Source: Oscillospiraceae bacterium (GTDB taxonomy: Bacteria; Bacillota; Clostridia; Oscillospirales; Oscillospiraceae). From it: DNA of 64,000 nt. The notes beneath the pieces were generated by a model. That model did not search any database, was not told the origin of the DNA, and saw only the letters and a program-made list of their open reading frames with translations. A program made the translations under genes and the position numbers. The stretch spans positions 62,001 through 126,000 of the forward strand of contig AP025582.1 of assembly GCA_022846075.1 (NCBI GenBank), given 5' to 3'. Below are positions 24,890 to 33,285 of the stretch, piece after piece (positions within the stretch are counted from its first letter, which is position 1; each line of letters opens with the position of its first letter).

Positions 24890-27800
24890 TTACCGGATCA
24901 GGTAGCCGTAGGAATCCCGCACCGCCAGGATGAGCTGGCGCAGGGGCTCGTAGAGGCCGCAGGCGGGGTCGGTGACGTCGTACTCCTTCACCTGTCCGCC
25001 CAGGCGGACCTTGCAGCGGCCGGAGCCGTCCCCGGCGGGGAGGTAGCCCTCGTTCTCGCTGTTTTCAAAGTCCTCCTCGGACCAGTAGAGGGTGAATTTG
25101 TCCTTGTAGGGGCGGGAGTCGTAGGGGCAGAAGGTGGCGCAGTTGCCGCACTCGTTGCACATCCCGTCCACGTGGACGATCTGGGCCATGGCCATACCGG
25201 GGACGGCCACGGCGATGTTGGCCCGGTTGGGGCAGACGGAGGCGCAGGTCTCGCACACGGCGGCGCAGCCCAGGCAGCGGTCCCCCTCCGCGCAGGCGGA
25301 GCAGTCGGCGCACAGCTCGCCCCGCTTGGCGTGGAGGGCGTCCTTGTCAAAGTCGGCGTTGAGGCCCTCGAACTTCTCCAGCCCGCCCTTGTGGCCCAGA
25401 ATGGCCTGGGCGGCCTTCATGGCGTCGGCCATGGCCTCCACCACCGTCTTGGGGCCGGTGTGGGCGTCGCCCACCACAAAGACGCCGGGATTGGCGCTCT
25501 CGGCGGTGTCTGCGTTGACAGTGACCCGGCCCTTGTCGTCCAGGGCCACCCCGTTGGCCCGGAAGAAGTCGCCGTCCACCCGCTCACCCACGGCGGCGAT
25601 GACGGTGTCGGCGGGGATGGCTTCCACCTCGCCGGTGTCCACCGGGGCCCGGCGGCCGGAGGCGTCCCGGTCTCCCAGCACCATCTTGTGGCAGAGAAGC
25701 CGGCCGTTTTCGTGGCTGATGGGGGCCAGCAGGGGGCGGAAGAGGACGCCGTCGGCCTCGGCCAGCTCCAGCTCCTCCTCGTCGGCAGGCATGTTGCGCT
25801 TATCCCGGCGGTAGACCAGGTACACGTTTTCCACCCCAGGGACGCGCTTGGCCGCCCGGGCGGCGTCCATGGCGGTGTTGCCGCCGCCCACGATGGCCAC
25901 GTTCTTTCCCAGGGAGACCTTGGAGCCGTCGGCCTTGGCGGCCAGGAGGAACTCCAGCACGTCCCCGGCCTGGCCCTGCTCCAGCTTGAGGGCGCCGTGC
26001 TTCCAGGCGCCGGTGGCAAAGATCACGTGGGTGTAGCCCTGGGCCTTGAGCTCCTCGGCGGAGGAGACCTGGGCGTTCAGCTTTACCTCCACGCCCATGG
26101 ACTTCACCAGAGCCACGTCGGAGTCGATGGCGGTCTTGGAGATGCGGAACTCGGGGATGACGTGGCGGACGATGCCGCCCAGGCTGTCCCGCTGCTCGAA
26201 GATGGTGACGGACACGCCCTCCCGGGCCAGGTAGTAGGCCGCCGCCAGGCCGGCGGGACCGCCGCCCACCACGGCCACCTTCTTGCCGGGGACCGCCGCC
26301 TTGGGCTTCAGGGTGGGCAGGAGGGCGTCAAAGCCCTTCTGGGCGGCCTCCAGCTTCACCTCCCGGATGTGGATGGACTCCTCATAGTTCCCCCGCATAC
26401 ACTTGTCGGCGCAGTGGTGGGGGCAGATGGTGCCGGTGATGAAGGGCAGGGCGTTTCTTTGGGTGATGACCTCCAGGGCCTCCTTGTACTTGCCTTCCCC
26501 CGCCAGCTTCAGGTAGGCGGGGATATCCTGGCGAATGGGGCACTGCTGGTGGCAGGGGGCGGTGAAGCAGTCGATGAGGGGCACCTTGGCCTCCAGCTTT
26601 TTGCTGGGCATGGGCTTGAGGGCCTTGTGGTACATGGGGTCGGCGGGGATGGCGTCCACCAGGGCCTCCACCTTGGCCACGTCCACCCCGGACCAGCGGT
26701 TGGAGCCGGCGCCGGCCAGGACCCGGCCGATCTGGCAGAACCGCTCGTAGCCGCCGGGCTTCAGTACGTTGGTGGCCATGGTGACGGGCCAGATGCCGGC
26801 GTCGAAGAGGCCCTTGATGTTCCGGGCGTCGGCGCCGCCGGAGTAGGAGATGCGCAGCCTGCCGCCGAACTCCTTGGCCAAGATCCCGGCCAGGGAGAGG
26901 GACAAGGGGTAGAGGGAGCGGCCGGACATATACATCTCGGCGCTGGGCAGCTCTCCCGCCGCCACGTCCACGGGGAAGGTGTTGGTGATCTTCACGCCGA
27001 ACTCCAGCCCCCGTTCGTCGCACAGGGCTTGGAGGCGGCGGAACATGGGCAGGGCGTCCGCCATGTGGAGGTCCTCCAGGAAGTGGTGGTCGTCAAAGAC
27101 GATGTAGTCGAAGCCCAGGGAGTCCAGCCGCTTGCGGGCGAACTCGTAGCCCAGGAGGGTGGGGTTGCACTTGACGTAGGTGTTGAGGCCCTTTTCCGTG
27201 ATGAGATAGGTGGCGATGCGCTCAATCTCGTCGGGGGGGCAGCCGTGGAGGGTGGACTCGGTGATGGAGCGGGAGACCGCCGGGGAGATGGAGGCCACGA
27301 AGGCCCCGTCCACCCGCTGGAATTTGTCCAGGTTGGCCTGGGCCCAGGCCACGCACTCCTTCCAGATGTCGGTGTGGGAGGCGTCCTTCATGCCCTCGAT
27401 GTAGGCGTCGATCTTGGGGGACTGGATGCCCGCCAGGTCATAGCCCACAGACATATTGAAGATAAAGCCGTCGGGGTCGCCCAGGCCCAGCTCCTTGGCC
27501 AGCAGCTTGCAGGCAAACCAGGCCTTGATGTACTCATCCATGGCCTGGGGGACGGTGAGCTCGGTGGACCACTCGCAGTTGTAGCACTCGTCTGCGGCGG
27601 TGATGCAGGGCTTGTTGACGCACTTGGACAACTCTTCCCCGTCCATGATCTGGACGGTCTTCAGCTCAAAGAACCGGGCGCCGGAGACGTAAGAGGCCAC
27701 GATGTTCTGGCACAGCTGGGTGTTGGGGCCGGCGGCGGGGCCGAAGGGGGACTCGATCTTCTCGGCGAAGAGGGGAAGGGCCTGGCCGTCGGTATGCCGG

Positions 27801-27907
27801 GGCATTTTCGCGGCCTGGACGCCGAAGATGGTGCCGTGGTCCTTGTATTCGGTGAGGACCCAGTTCATCAGGTGGGGGAAGGAAATGGGGCGCATGATGT
27901 CACTCAT
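24890..27907 (-). CDS. ygfK: YgfK-type iron-sulfur flavoprotein (putative selenate reductase subunit)
   Basis: A 1005-residue multidomain protein. Residues 1-430 form a dihydroorotate/dihydropyrimidine dehydrogenase-like TIM barrel (ESPFGPAAGPNTQL, FELKTVQIMDG, SYSGGADARN). Next is a GltD-type Cys region (CFTAPCHQQCPIRQDIP to CPHHCADKCMRG, about 445-515), then an FAD/NAD(P) oxidoreductase (VVGGGPAGLAAAYYLAREG near 550, AIVGGGNTAMDAARAAKRV near 680). C-terminal ferredoxin-like clusters follow (CADCSACAEGDRCLGC, CNECGNCATFCPYDSRP). In E. coli the family sits with ssnA and xdhD, and such genes are tied to anaerobic purine breakdown in gut bacteria. The exact reaction remains unproved. The ribosome site is GGAGG. 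Confidence 0.9.
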   Translation of the reverse strand: MSDIMRPISFPHLMNWVLTEYKDHGTIFGVQAAKMPRHTDGQALPLFAEKIESPFGPAAGPNTQLCQNIVASYVSGARFFELKTVQIMDGEELSKCVNKPCITAADECYNCEWSTELTVPQAMDEYIKAWFACKLLAKELGLGDPDGFIFNMSVGYDLAGIQSPKIDAYIEGMKDASHTDIWKECVAWAQANLDKFQRVDGAFVASISPAVSRSITESTLHGCPPDEIERIATYLITEKGLNTYVKCNPTLLGYEFARKRLDSLGFDYIVFDDHHFLEDLHMADALPMFRRLQALCDERGLEFGVKITNTFPVDVAAGELPSAEMYMSGRSLYPLSLSLAGILAKEFGGRLRISYSGGADARNIKGLFDAGIWPVTMATNVLKPGGYERFCQIGRVLAGAGSNRWSGVDVAKVEALVDAIPADPMYHKALKPMPSKKLEAKVPLIDCFTAPCHQQCPIRQDIPAYLKLAGEGKYKEALEVITQRNALPFITGTICPHHCADKCMRGNYEESIHIREVKLEAAQKGFDALLPTLKPKAAVPGKKVAVVGGGPAGLAAAYYLAREGVSVTIFEQRDSLGGIVRHVIPEFRISKTAIDSDVALVKSMGVEVKLNAQVSSAEELKAQGYTHVIFATGAWKHGALKLEQGQAGDVLEFLLAAKADGSKVSLGKNVAIVGGGNTAMDAARAAKRVPGVENVYLVYRRDKRNMPADEEELELAEADGVLFRPLLAPISHENGRLLCHKMVLGDRDASGRRAPVDTGEVEAIPADTVIAAVGERVDGDFFRANGVALDDKGRVTVNADTAESANPGVFVVGDAHTGPKTVVEAMADAMKAAQAILGHKGGLEKFEGLNADFDKDALHAKRGELCADCSACAEGDRCLGCAAVCETCASVCPNRANIAVAVPGMAMAQIVHVDGMCNECGNCATFCPYDSRPYKDKFTLYWSEEDFENSENEGYLPAGDGSGRCKVRLGGQVKEYDVTDPACGLYEPLRQLILAVRDSYGYLIR

Positions 27908-28013
27908 GGGGTATGTACCTCCGTTCTAATTTGGTTCGTGGTTGGGTGGGGATGGGGGCAGGGCGGCCCCTGCCGGGGGCCCAAACCCGGTTTGTGTTTT
28001 CAAAAACAGGGCC

Positions 28014-28160
28014 CTGGCCGGCACAACTGGCCAGCCTACGCTCGTGCCGTCGGGCAACTTTGCCACGTTATCCCGCTTGCGCAAGAGAGCCCCGGGTGGC
28101 ATAGCCACCCGGCCTACGCTACAAATGCGCCACTGGCGCATTTGCTTCACGCTGCGGTGC
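28014..28160 (+). repeat. Tandem palindrome repeats, forward copy
   Basis: Three dyads in a row: CTGGCC (28014-28019)/GGCCAG (28029-28034) followed by CCTACGCT; CCGGGTGGC-ATA-GCCACCCGG (28092-28112) followed by CCTACGCT; and the palindrome CAAATGCGCCA-C-TGGCGCATTTG (28122-28144), then CTTCACGCTGCGG. The first two are variants of one unit. The second and third recur inverted at 28653-28722. Confidence 0.8.
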
Positions 28161-28347
28161 CACCGGCAAGTTTTCTGAACGCTGCGGTGGATGCCAAAGA
28201 AAAGCGTTAACTAAACATACAAGTGGCAGCTCCTAACGACCGGCGTTCACGTCTGTCAACTCGTACTACTCTCAGCGCCGCTGCCTCTGGCTCCTGCTGT
28301 ATAGACAGCGTTTGCAGCTCATTGGTGCGTCTAGGTAGGCGGAAATT

Positions 28348-28486
28348 AGGCTTCCCCTGGGGGAAGCTGTCGAGCGAAGCGAGACTGATGAGGGGAACTT
28401 ATCGGTTTTGCAGGGACTTTTCTATGCCCGCAGTTTCCCTCATCCGTCAGCCCTTCGGGCTGCCACCTTCCCCCAGGGGGAAGGCT
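28348..28486. repeat. 139-bp inverted-repeat element (MITE/REP-like)
   Basis: Left arm 28348-28398 (AGGCTTCCCCTGGGGGAAGC, a small hairpin, then ACTGATGAGGGGAAC) and right arm 28433-28486, its imperfect reverse complement (GTTTCCCTCATCCGTCAG, CCCTTCGGG, CTTCCCCCAGGGGGAAGGC). Each arm carries its own inner hairpins. The pattern of stacked G/C runs joined to GATGAGGG resembles repeats scattered between genes in gut Bacillota genomes. Confidence 0.7.
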
Positions 28487-28652
28487 AAAGACCAATCTTC
28501 TGTCAAGCACACGTCAGCGGCGAGCGGCGCAAGAGGGACCACGGATCGCACAGACGCTCCCGTGTTTTTCCCCCTAGCTTCAAGCAGTAGACCTCCTACT
28601 GGGAAGGGAATCTGCGAGCAAGGCAGCACCAGAGACTTTTCTTTGGGGGTCT

Positions 28653-28722
28653 GGGGCCGCAGCGTGAAGAAAATGCGCCGGTGGCGCATTTTTAGCGCAG
28701 GCTGGCCGGCTATGCCGGCCAG
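28653..28722 (-). repeat. Tandem palindrome repeats, inverted copy
   Basis: Read on the minus strand: CTGGCCGGC-ATA-GCCGGCCAG (28722-28702), CCTGCGCT, AAATGCGCC-ACC-GGCGCATTT (28691-28671), then CTTCACGCTGCGGCC (28669-28655). This matches the forward copy module by module, with compensating changes that keep both stems paired. Confidence 0.8.
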
Positions 28723-28807
28723 ATCACCCTTCCCTAAGACCGAAAAGAAATGTCCCCCAGATTTACGCACGTTCCGACGTGCAATCGGTCAACGATCAAA
28801 CACCCGC

Positions 28808-30148
28808 TCAATACACCCGGTGGTTCAACTCCCCCCAGAGCTTCTTGGACTGCTCCAGGCAGAAGGCGTTCACGGCCTCCTCGTCGATGTCCACGAACTT
28901 CCGGTCCTGGTAGAGGAGCCTGCCGTTGATGACGGTGGTGGTGCAGTCGTGGCCCTGCATGCCGAAGAGCATATGTCCGTCCAGGTTTTCGTCGGAGAAG
29001 GGGGTGAAATCATGGTAGTCCATGACAATGACGTCGGCGGCGGCGCCGGGCTTCAGGATGCCTAGGGGCTTTTCAAAATAGCGGGCGGCCATCTTCGCGT
29101 TGTTCTGGAAGAGCATGGTGGTGGCCTCGCCCCAGCCCACGTTGGGCTTGCAGGCGTTGTGGCGCTGGATGGTCAGCTCCACCTTCAGGCTCTCCAGCAT
29201 GTCGTGGGTGTAGGCGTCGGTGCCCAGGCCGATGAGGATGCCCTTCTCGAACATCTGGAGCACGGGGGCGCAGCCCACGGCGTTGCCCATGTTGCTCTCC
29301 GGGTTGTTGACCACCATGGTGTCGGTCTCCTTGATGAGGTCCATCTCCGCCGGGGAGAGGTGGATGCAGTGGCCCAGGATGGTCTTGGGGCCCAGGATGC
29401 CGTTGTAGTAGAGCCGGTTCACCGAGCGGCAGCCGTAGTTCTCCCGGGAGTCGATGACGTCGTTCATCCCCTCGGAGACGTGGATGTGGAAGCCGGTCAT
29501 GCCGTCGTTGGCCTTCACCATCTCCTCAAAGGTCCGGTCCGAGATGGTGAAGAGGGCGTGGCCGCCAAACATGGCCTTCATCATATCGGAGGGGTTTTCC
29601 TTGCAGTGGCGGGCAAAGTCCGCGTTCTCCCGGATGGCCTGGCGGGTCTTTTCCGCCCCGTCCCGCTCACTGACCTCGTAGCACAGGCAGGCCCGCATCC
29701 CCAGCTTTTTGCACTCCTCCTCGATGGCGAAGAGGGAGCCGGGGATCTCGCAGAAGCTGGCGTGGTGGTCAAAGAGGGTGGTGACGCCGTCCCGGATGCT
29801 CTCCAGGATGGTGATGGCGGCGCAGGCCCGGGTGCCGTCCATGGCCAGGTGGCGGTCGATGTTCCACCAGGTCCCCTCCAGCACCTCCAGGAAATTGGTG
29901 GGGTTGTTGCCCTCGATGGACAAGCCCCGGGCCAGGCCGGAGTAAATGTGGGTGTGAGCGTTGATGAGGCCGGGCATGATGACCCCGCCCTTGGCGTCCA
30001 CAAACTGGGCCTGGGGATACTTGGCCTTCATCTCGGCGGTGGAGCCCACCTCCTTGATGACCTCCCCGTCTGTGACCACGGCGCCGTCCTTGAGGTAGGG
30101 ATGCTCCGGGTCCCGGGTCATCAGTCTTCCGTTGCCGATCAGCAGCAT
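28808..30148 (-). CDS. ssnA: SsnA-type amidohydrolase
   Basis: A 446-residue metal-dependent amidohydrolase. Visible metal ligands are HTHIYSGLARG (the HxH pair near residue 68), HVSEGMND (near 222), GHCIHLSP (near 256) and GTDAYTHD (near 314). The flanking small beta-domain at both ends (LLIGNGRLMTRD, TVINGRLLYQDRKF) is typical. Length and sequence match SsnA, a relative of guanine and chloropurine deaminases. Its neighbours (ygfK, an NCS2 purine permease, RidA) suggest a nitrogenous heterocycle, probably a purine or derivative, as substrate. AAAGGAGG precedes the ATG. The mRNA has a leader of about 200 nt with a terminator. Confidence 0.92.
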   Translation of the reverse strand: MLLIGNGRLMTRDPEHPYLKDGAVVTDGEVIKEVGSTAEMKAKYPQAQFVDAKGGVIMPGLINAHTHIYSGLARGLSIEGNNPTNFLEVLEGTWWNIDRHLAMDGTRACAAITILESIRDGVTTLFDHHASFCEIPGSLFAIEEECKKLGMRACLCYEVSERDGAEKTRQAIRENADFARHCKENPSDMMKAMFGGHALFTISDRTFEEMVKANDGMTGFHIHVSEGMNDVIDSRENYGCRSVNRLYYNGILGPKTILGHCIHLSPAEMDLIKETDTMVVNNPESNMGNAVGCAPVLQMFEKGILIGLGTDAYTHDMLESLKVELTIQRHNACKPNVGWGEATTMLFQNNAKMAARYFEKPLGILKPGAAADVIVMDYHDFTPFSDENLDGHMLFGMQGHDCTTTVINGRLLYQDRKFVDIDEEAVNAFCLEQSKKLWGELNHRVY

Positions 30149-30200
30149 GGCGATTTCCTCCTTTTCATCTCATCATAAATGCGTTCCGGCTTCCAACGTC

Positions 30201-30354
30201 AAAAAACGCCCATTCCGGCGTGGAATGAGCGTCCGTCTGGCCCGTGCTGACCGGGGCCGATGGGGACAAGACCTCATTCAGCCCGTGCGCGAAGCACTTC
30301 TTTGCAGCTATGACCGGGTATTTGGTTGTTTTTCACAGGGAAGACCCTTTATCT
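30201..30354 (-). ncRNA. ssnA leader with intrinsic terminator, candidate riboswitch or attenuator
   Basis: On the minus strand, ACGCTCATTCC (30232-30222), loop ACGCC, GGAATGGGCGT (30216-30206) form an 11-bp stem with one GU pair, followed by six T residues (30206-30201). This is a good terminator 53 bases before the ssnA start. About 120 nt of leader lie between the predicted transcription start and this hairpin, including a GTGC/GCAC hairpin (around 30296-30285) and GCTGA/TCAGC complementarity. Promoter, structured leader, terminator and gene in this order suggest control by termination; the ligand class is not recognised. Confidence 0.5.
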
Positions 30355-30360
30355 GGCTCC

Positions 30361-30389
30361 ATCCTACCACAGGATTGTAAAAAAAGCAA
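30361..30389 (-). promoter_or_regulatory. Probable promoter of ssnA
   Basis: Minus strand: TTGCTT (30389-30384), a 17-bp spacer that ends in TGTGG, then TAGGAT (30366-30361). Confidence 0.5.
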
Positions 30390-30435
30390 TGCTTTTTCGT
30401 GAATACCTAAAAATTTTTTAGCCTAACAATTTTTC

Positions 30436-30463
30436 TTGAAATCCCCAGTTCATATGATATAAT
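30436..30463 (+). promoter_or_regulatory. Promoter of YheO-type regulator
   Basis: TTGAAA (30436-30441), a 16-bp spacer, TATAAT (30458-30463); the gene starts 41 bp later. Confidence 0.8.
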
Positions 30464-30504
30464 GAAAAAATAACAGGAATCGACGCCCAGAGGAGGGGAA
30501 CCGC

Positions 30505-31146
30505 ATGTCGGAAGCCACATCCATGGAGTTTTTGTTCCAGCTGGCTAAGGGCCTGGCCAAACAGTTCGGGCCCAACTGTGAGGTTGTGGTCCACGACTTG
30601 GCCTCCAACGATCCGGACAGCTCTATCGTCGCCATCGAAAACGGCCATGTCTCCGGCCGGAAGGTGGGGGACGGCCCCTCCCACATCGTCCTGGAGGCCC
30701 TCCGGGGGGATTCTTCGGTGCTGAAGGACCACTTCGGCTACCTGACCAAAACCAAGGACGGGAAGATCCTGAAGTCCAGCACCATCTTTATCCGGGATGA
30801 CGACGGCAAGCCTGTGGGCATCTTTGCCATCAACTACGACATCACCCTGCTCCTCTCCATGGAGGAGACGCTGAACCAGTTCACCGCCACCGAGGATCAG
30901 CAGAGGGAGCCGGAGCCCATTGCCCGCAATGTCTCCGACCTGCTGGATGAGCTCATCGGCCAGAGCGTGAAGCTGGTGGGCAAGCCTGTGCCGCTGATGA
31001 CCAAGGACGACAAGGTGAAGGCCATCCGTTTTTTGAACGACACGGGGGCGTTCCTCATCACCAAGTCCGGGGACAAGGTGTGCAAGTTCTTCGGCATCTC
31101 CAAGTACACCCTGTACAGCTACATCGACGAGGCCAAGGAAGGCTGA
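30505..31146 (+). CDS. YheO/DauR-type transcriptional regulator (PAS-like domain + HTH)
   Basis: A 213-residue protein. The N-terminal YheO-type PAS-like domain (about 1-125) includes LAKQFGPNCEVVVHDL and a core GKPVGIFAINYDITLLL. The C-terminal helix-turn-helix region (about 150-213) includes VKAIRFLNDTGAFLITKSGDKV and FFGISKYTLYSYIDEAK. DauR-type members regulate catabolic operons in response to a metabolite. Divergent placement from ssnA and next to the NCS2 permease makes it the likely local regulator of the purine-type genes. The ribosome site is GAGGAGGGG. Confidence 0.88.
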   Translation: MSEATSMEFLFQLAKGLAKQFGPNCEVVVHDLASNDPDSSIVAIENGHVSGRKVGDGPSHIVLEALRGDSSVLKDHFGYLTKTKDGKILKSSTIFIRDDDGKPVGIFAINYDITLLLSMEETLNQFTATEDQQREPEPIARNVSDLLDELIGQSVKLVGKPVPLMTKDDKVKAIRFLNDTGAFLITKSGDKVCKFFGISKYTLYSYIDEAKEG

Positions 31147-31162
31147 GCAGCGCGGCGCGAGA

Positions 31163-31196
31163 AAAGGCCCGGACCGTCAGGTCCGGGCCCTTTTTG
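31163..31196. terminator. Bidirectional terminator
   Basis: A stem AAAGGCCCGGACC/GGTCCGGGCC with A and T tracts on either side ends the regulator (plus) and the NCS2 permease (minus). Confidence 0.92.
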
Positions 31197-31202
31197 GTTT
31201 GC

Positions 31203-32627
31203 TTACCGCTGGAACTCGGCGTCGGTGGGGTCATTGGTGGGATCGTCGTCGCTGAGGCGCTCCATCACGTCGTCGGTCTCAAAGGCCACGGCCGTCTTCT
31301 CCACCTCCTCGGGGGGATCGGGGGGCAGGATCAGGTTGAGGGCGATGGCCACGATGGTGGAGATGACCACGCTGGAGGAGCCGAAGACGGTGGTGACCCA
31401 GCTGGGGAAGCCCGCCAGGGCGCTGGAACCCACGGTGGTGACGCCCACGCCCAGGGCCACCGCCAGGCCCACCACGGTGGAGTTGCGCATGGTGAAGGTC
31501 TGGGAGGTGATCATGCGGATGCCGGTCATGGTGATGGTGGCAAACACCGAGATGGTGGCGCCGCCGATGACGCACTGGGGAATGGTGGTGAGGATGCCGG
31601 CGAACTTGGGCAGGAAGCCGGCCACCAGCAGAACCAGGGAGGCAAAGGCAAAGACCGCCTTGTTGACGACTTTGTTCACGGTGACGATGCCCACGTTCTG
31701 GCTGTAAGAGGCGGTGGGCAGGCCGCCGAAGATGGAACCCAGGACGCTCATGAAGCCCTGGCCCACGATGCCGCCGGAGAGCTCCTTGTCGGTGGGCAGA
31801 CGGTCCAGGCCGCCCAGGGTGGTGGAGGAGAGGTCGCCGATGGTCTGCACCGAGTTGACGATGTACATGATGGCCATGGACACGCAGGCGCTGATGTTGA
31901 ACTCGATGGGGAAATGGAAGGGCACGGCGATCTGGACCATGGGGGCGGCGGCGATGCCGGAGAAGTCCACCATATTGAGGACCACAGCCAGGATGTAGCC
32001 CACGATCATGCCCCACAAAAGGCTGCCCAGCTTGAGGATGCCCTTGCCGAAGTTGTTGAGGGCAAAGACCACAGCCAGGGTGACGATGGCCACCAGCCAG
32101 TTCTTCATGGAGCCGAAGTCGGGGCTCCCCGCCCCGCCGGCCATGTATTTCACGGCGGTGGGATAGAGGGACAGGCCGATGGTGAAGATGACGGTGCCGG
32201 TGACCAGGGGCGGGAAGAACTTGCGGATGGGCTTGACGAAGATGCCGAAGAGGATGGCGACACAGCCGCCCACCAGCTCAGCGCCCAGGATGGTGGCCAA
32301 ACCGAACTCGCCGCCGATGGCGGTGAGGGTGGGGACATAGGCGAAGCTGACGCCCATCACCACAGGCAGGCCGGAGCCCAGACGTCCAAAGATGGGGAAG
32401 AGCTGGAGAAGGGTGGCCAGGGCCGTCAGGATGAGAGAGACCTGGATCATCAGGGTGCGGTCGCTGCCCGTGATGCCGCAGGTGTTGCAGATGATGATGG
32501 CTGGGGTGATGACGCCCACGATGGCCGCCACCACGTGCTGCATACCAAGAGGGATGACCTTCCCCATGGGGGGGATGCCCTCCATTTGGAACACACTGGC
32601 CGGCTGCTTGTTTGTCTCCTTTGACAT
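31203..32627 (-). CDS. NCS2 family nucleobase:cation symporter (uracil-xanthine permease)
   Basis: A 474-residue membrane protein with about 14 segments. NCS2 landmarks are PLGMQHVVAAIVGVITPAII near residue 30, a signature VNSVQTIGDLSSTT near 265, and the substrate-motif region SYSQNVGIVTVNKV (QNVG) near 310. It imports a nucleobase such as xanthine, urate or uracil with a cation; the purine-type context favours xanthine or urate. ATG 32627 is preferred over the in-frame GTG at 32642. The acidic C-terminal tail (ETDDVMERLSDDDPTNDP) is cytoplasmic. Confidence 0.92.
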   Translation of the reverse strand: MSKETNKQPASVFQMEGIPPMGKVIPLGMQHVVAAIVGVITPAIIICNTCGITGSDRTLMIQVSLILTALATLLQLFPIFGRLGSGLPVVMGVSFAYVPTLTAIGGEFGLATILGAELVGGCVAILFGIFVKPIRKFFPPLVTGTVIFTIGLSLYPTAVKYMAGGAGSPDFGSMKNWLVAIVTLAVVFALNNFGKGILKLGSLLWGMIVGYILAVVLNMVDFSGIAAAPMVQIAVPFHFPIEFNISACVSMAIMYIVNSVQTIGDLSSTTLGGLDRLPTDKELSGGIVGQGFMSVLGSIFGGLPTASYSQNVGIVTVNKVVNKAVFAFASLVLLVAGFLPKFAGILTTIPQCVIGGATISVFATITMTGIRMITSQTFTMRNSTVVGLAVALGVGVTTVGSSALAGFPSWVTTVFGSSSVVISTIVAIALNLILPPDPPEEVEKTAVAFETDDVMERLSDDDPTNDPTDAEFQR

Positions 32628-32687
32628 AAACACTCGCCTCACACACTAATTTTTTTTTGGACTAAAATTTTATTTTGAACATGAACT

Positions 32688-32716
32688 ATCATACCCGAAT
32701 CCTGGAAGAAATGCAA
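32688..32716 (-). promoter_or_regulatory. Promoter of NCS2 permease
   Basis: Minus strand: TTGCAT (32716-32711), a 17-bp spacer, TATGAT (32693-32688). Confidence 0.7.
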
Positions 32717-32773
32717 GGGGCTGGGGGAACCGGCGGGATAGAAAAACCGATTGGTATTTTGTACAAAATAGAC

Positions 32774-32807
32774 AAAACGCCCCGTCCATTGGACGGGGCG
32801 TTTTTTT
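32774..32807 (-). terminator. Terminator after ridA-like gene
   Basis: A 14-bp stem (AAAACGCCCCGTCC and complement) with ATT loop and T tracts on both strands. Confidence 0.9.
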
Positions 32808-32853
32808 GAAAAGGCAGGTGCCAGCCTTTTTGGAACAAAAGCGGGGGGAATGC

Positions 32854-33231
32854 TTACTTCACGGCGACGGCCTCGACCTCAACCAGAGCGCCCATGGGCA
32901 GGGCGCCGACCTGGAAGCAGGAGCGGGCGGGGACCTCGCCCTTGAAGTACTCGGCGTAGATGGCGTTGAAGGCGGCGAAGTCCTTGATGTCGGCCAGGAA
33001 GCAGGTGGTCTTGACCACGTCGGAGTAATCCATGCCGGACTCCTTGAGGATGGCGCCCAGGTTCTTCAAGGACTGGTGGGCCTGACCCTCGATGCCGCCC
33101 TCAGCCAGCTTGCCGGTGGCGGGGTCCAGGCCGAGCTGGCCGGAGGTGTACAGGGTGTCGCCGCACAGCTTGGCCTGGCAGTAGGGGCCCACGGCGGCAG
33201 GAGCGGCGGGAGAAGCAATCGTCTTGTTCAT
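32854..33231 (-). CDS. RidA family protein (reactive imine/enamine deaminase)
   Basis: A 125-residue protein of standard RidA (YjgF/YER057c/UK114) length. It has [25 protein letters not shown], the N-terminal family signature, and [25 protein letters not shown], which holds the Arg that contacts the substrate carboxylate. Trimeric RidA proteins hydrolyse reactive 2-imino acids from PLP or oxidase enzymes; related proteins act in pyrimidine and purine breakdown. Its neighbours suggest a role in the nearby catabolic set. AAGGAGG precedes the ATG. Confidence 0.93.
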   Translation of the reverse strand: MNKTIASPAAPAAVGPYCQAKLCGDTLYTSGQLGLDPATGKLAEGGIEGQAHQSLKNLGAILKESGMDYSDVVKTTCFLADIKDFAAFNAIYAEYFKGEVPARSCFQVGALPMGALVEVEAVAVK

Positions 33232-33285
33232 TTCAAAGTTCCTCCTTGTTAATGATTAAGGTGCTTTCGCAAACACGCTGGTTCC

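Larger units (their letters stand above)
27908..28807. other. 900-bp intergenic region filled with inverted repeats, no convincing gene
   Basis: Between ygfK and ssnA, both on the minus strand, I find no open frame with a start site and sensible composition. The space holds structured repeats (entries at 28014-28160, 28348-28486 and 28653-28722). Base composition is more even than in the flanking genes. No clear promoter for ygfK was found close to its start, so it may be read from ssnA through this region or from a promoter within it. Confidence 0.7.
30149..30504. other. Divergent regulatory region between ssnA and YheO-type regulator
   Basis: This 356-bp gap has no gene. It contains the ssnA promoter and leader on the minus strand and the regulator promoter on the plus strand, listed separately. 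Confidence 0.75.

Noticed and set aside
24845-28210. 1121-codon plus-strand frame opposite ygfK
   Set aside because: Antisense shadow of a gene with clear domains; no start signal.
28223-29065. Plus-strand open frame across the repeat region into ssnA
   Set aside because: It runs through non-coding repeats and antisense to ssnA, with no ribosome site and no recognisable domain.
32628-32853. Purine riboswitch before the NCS2 permease
   Set aside because: The leader between the promoter and the start is short and shows no purine-aptamer core.
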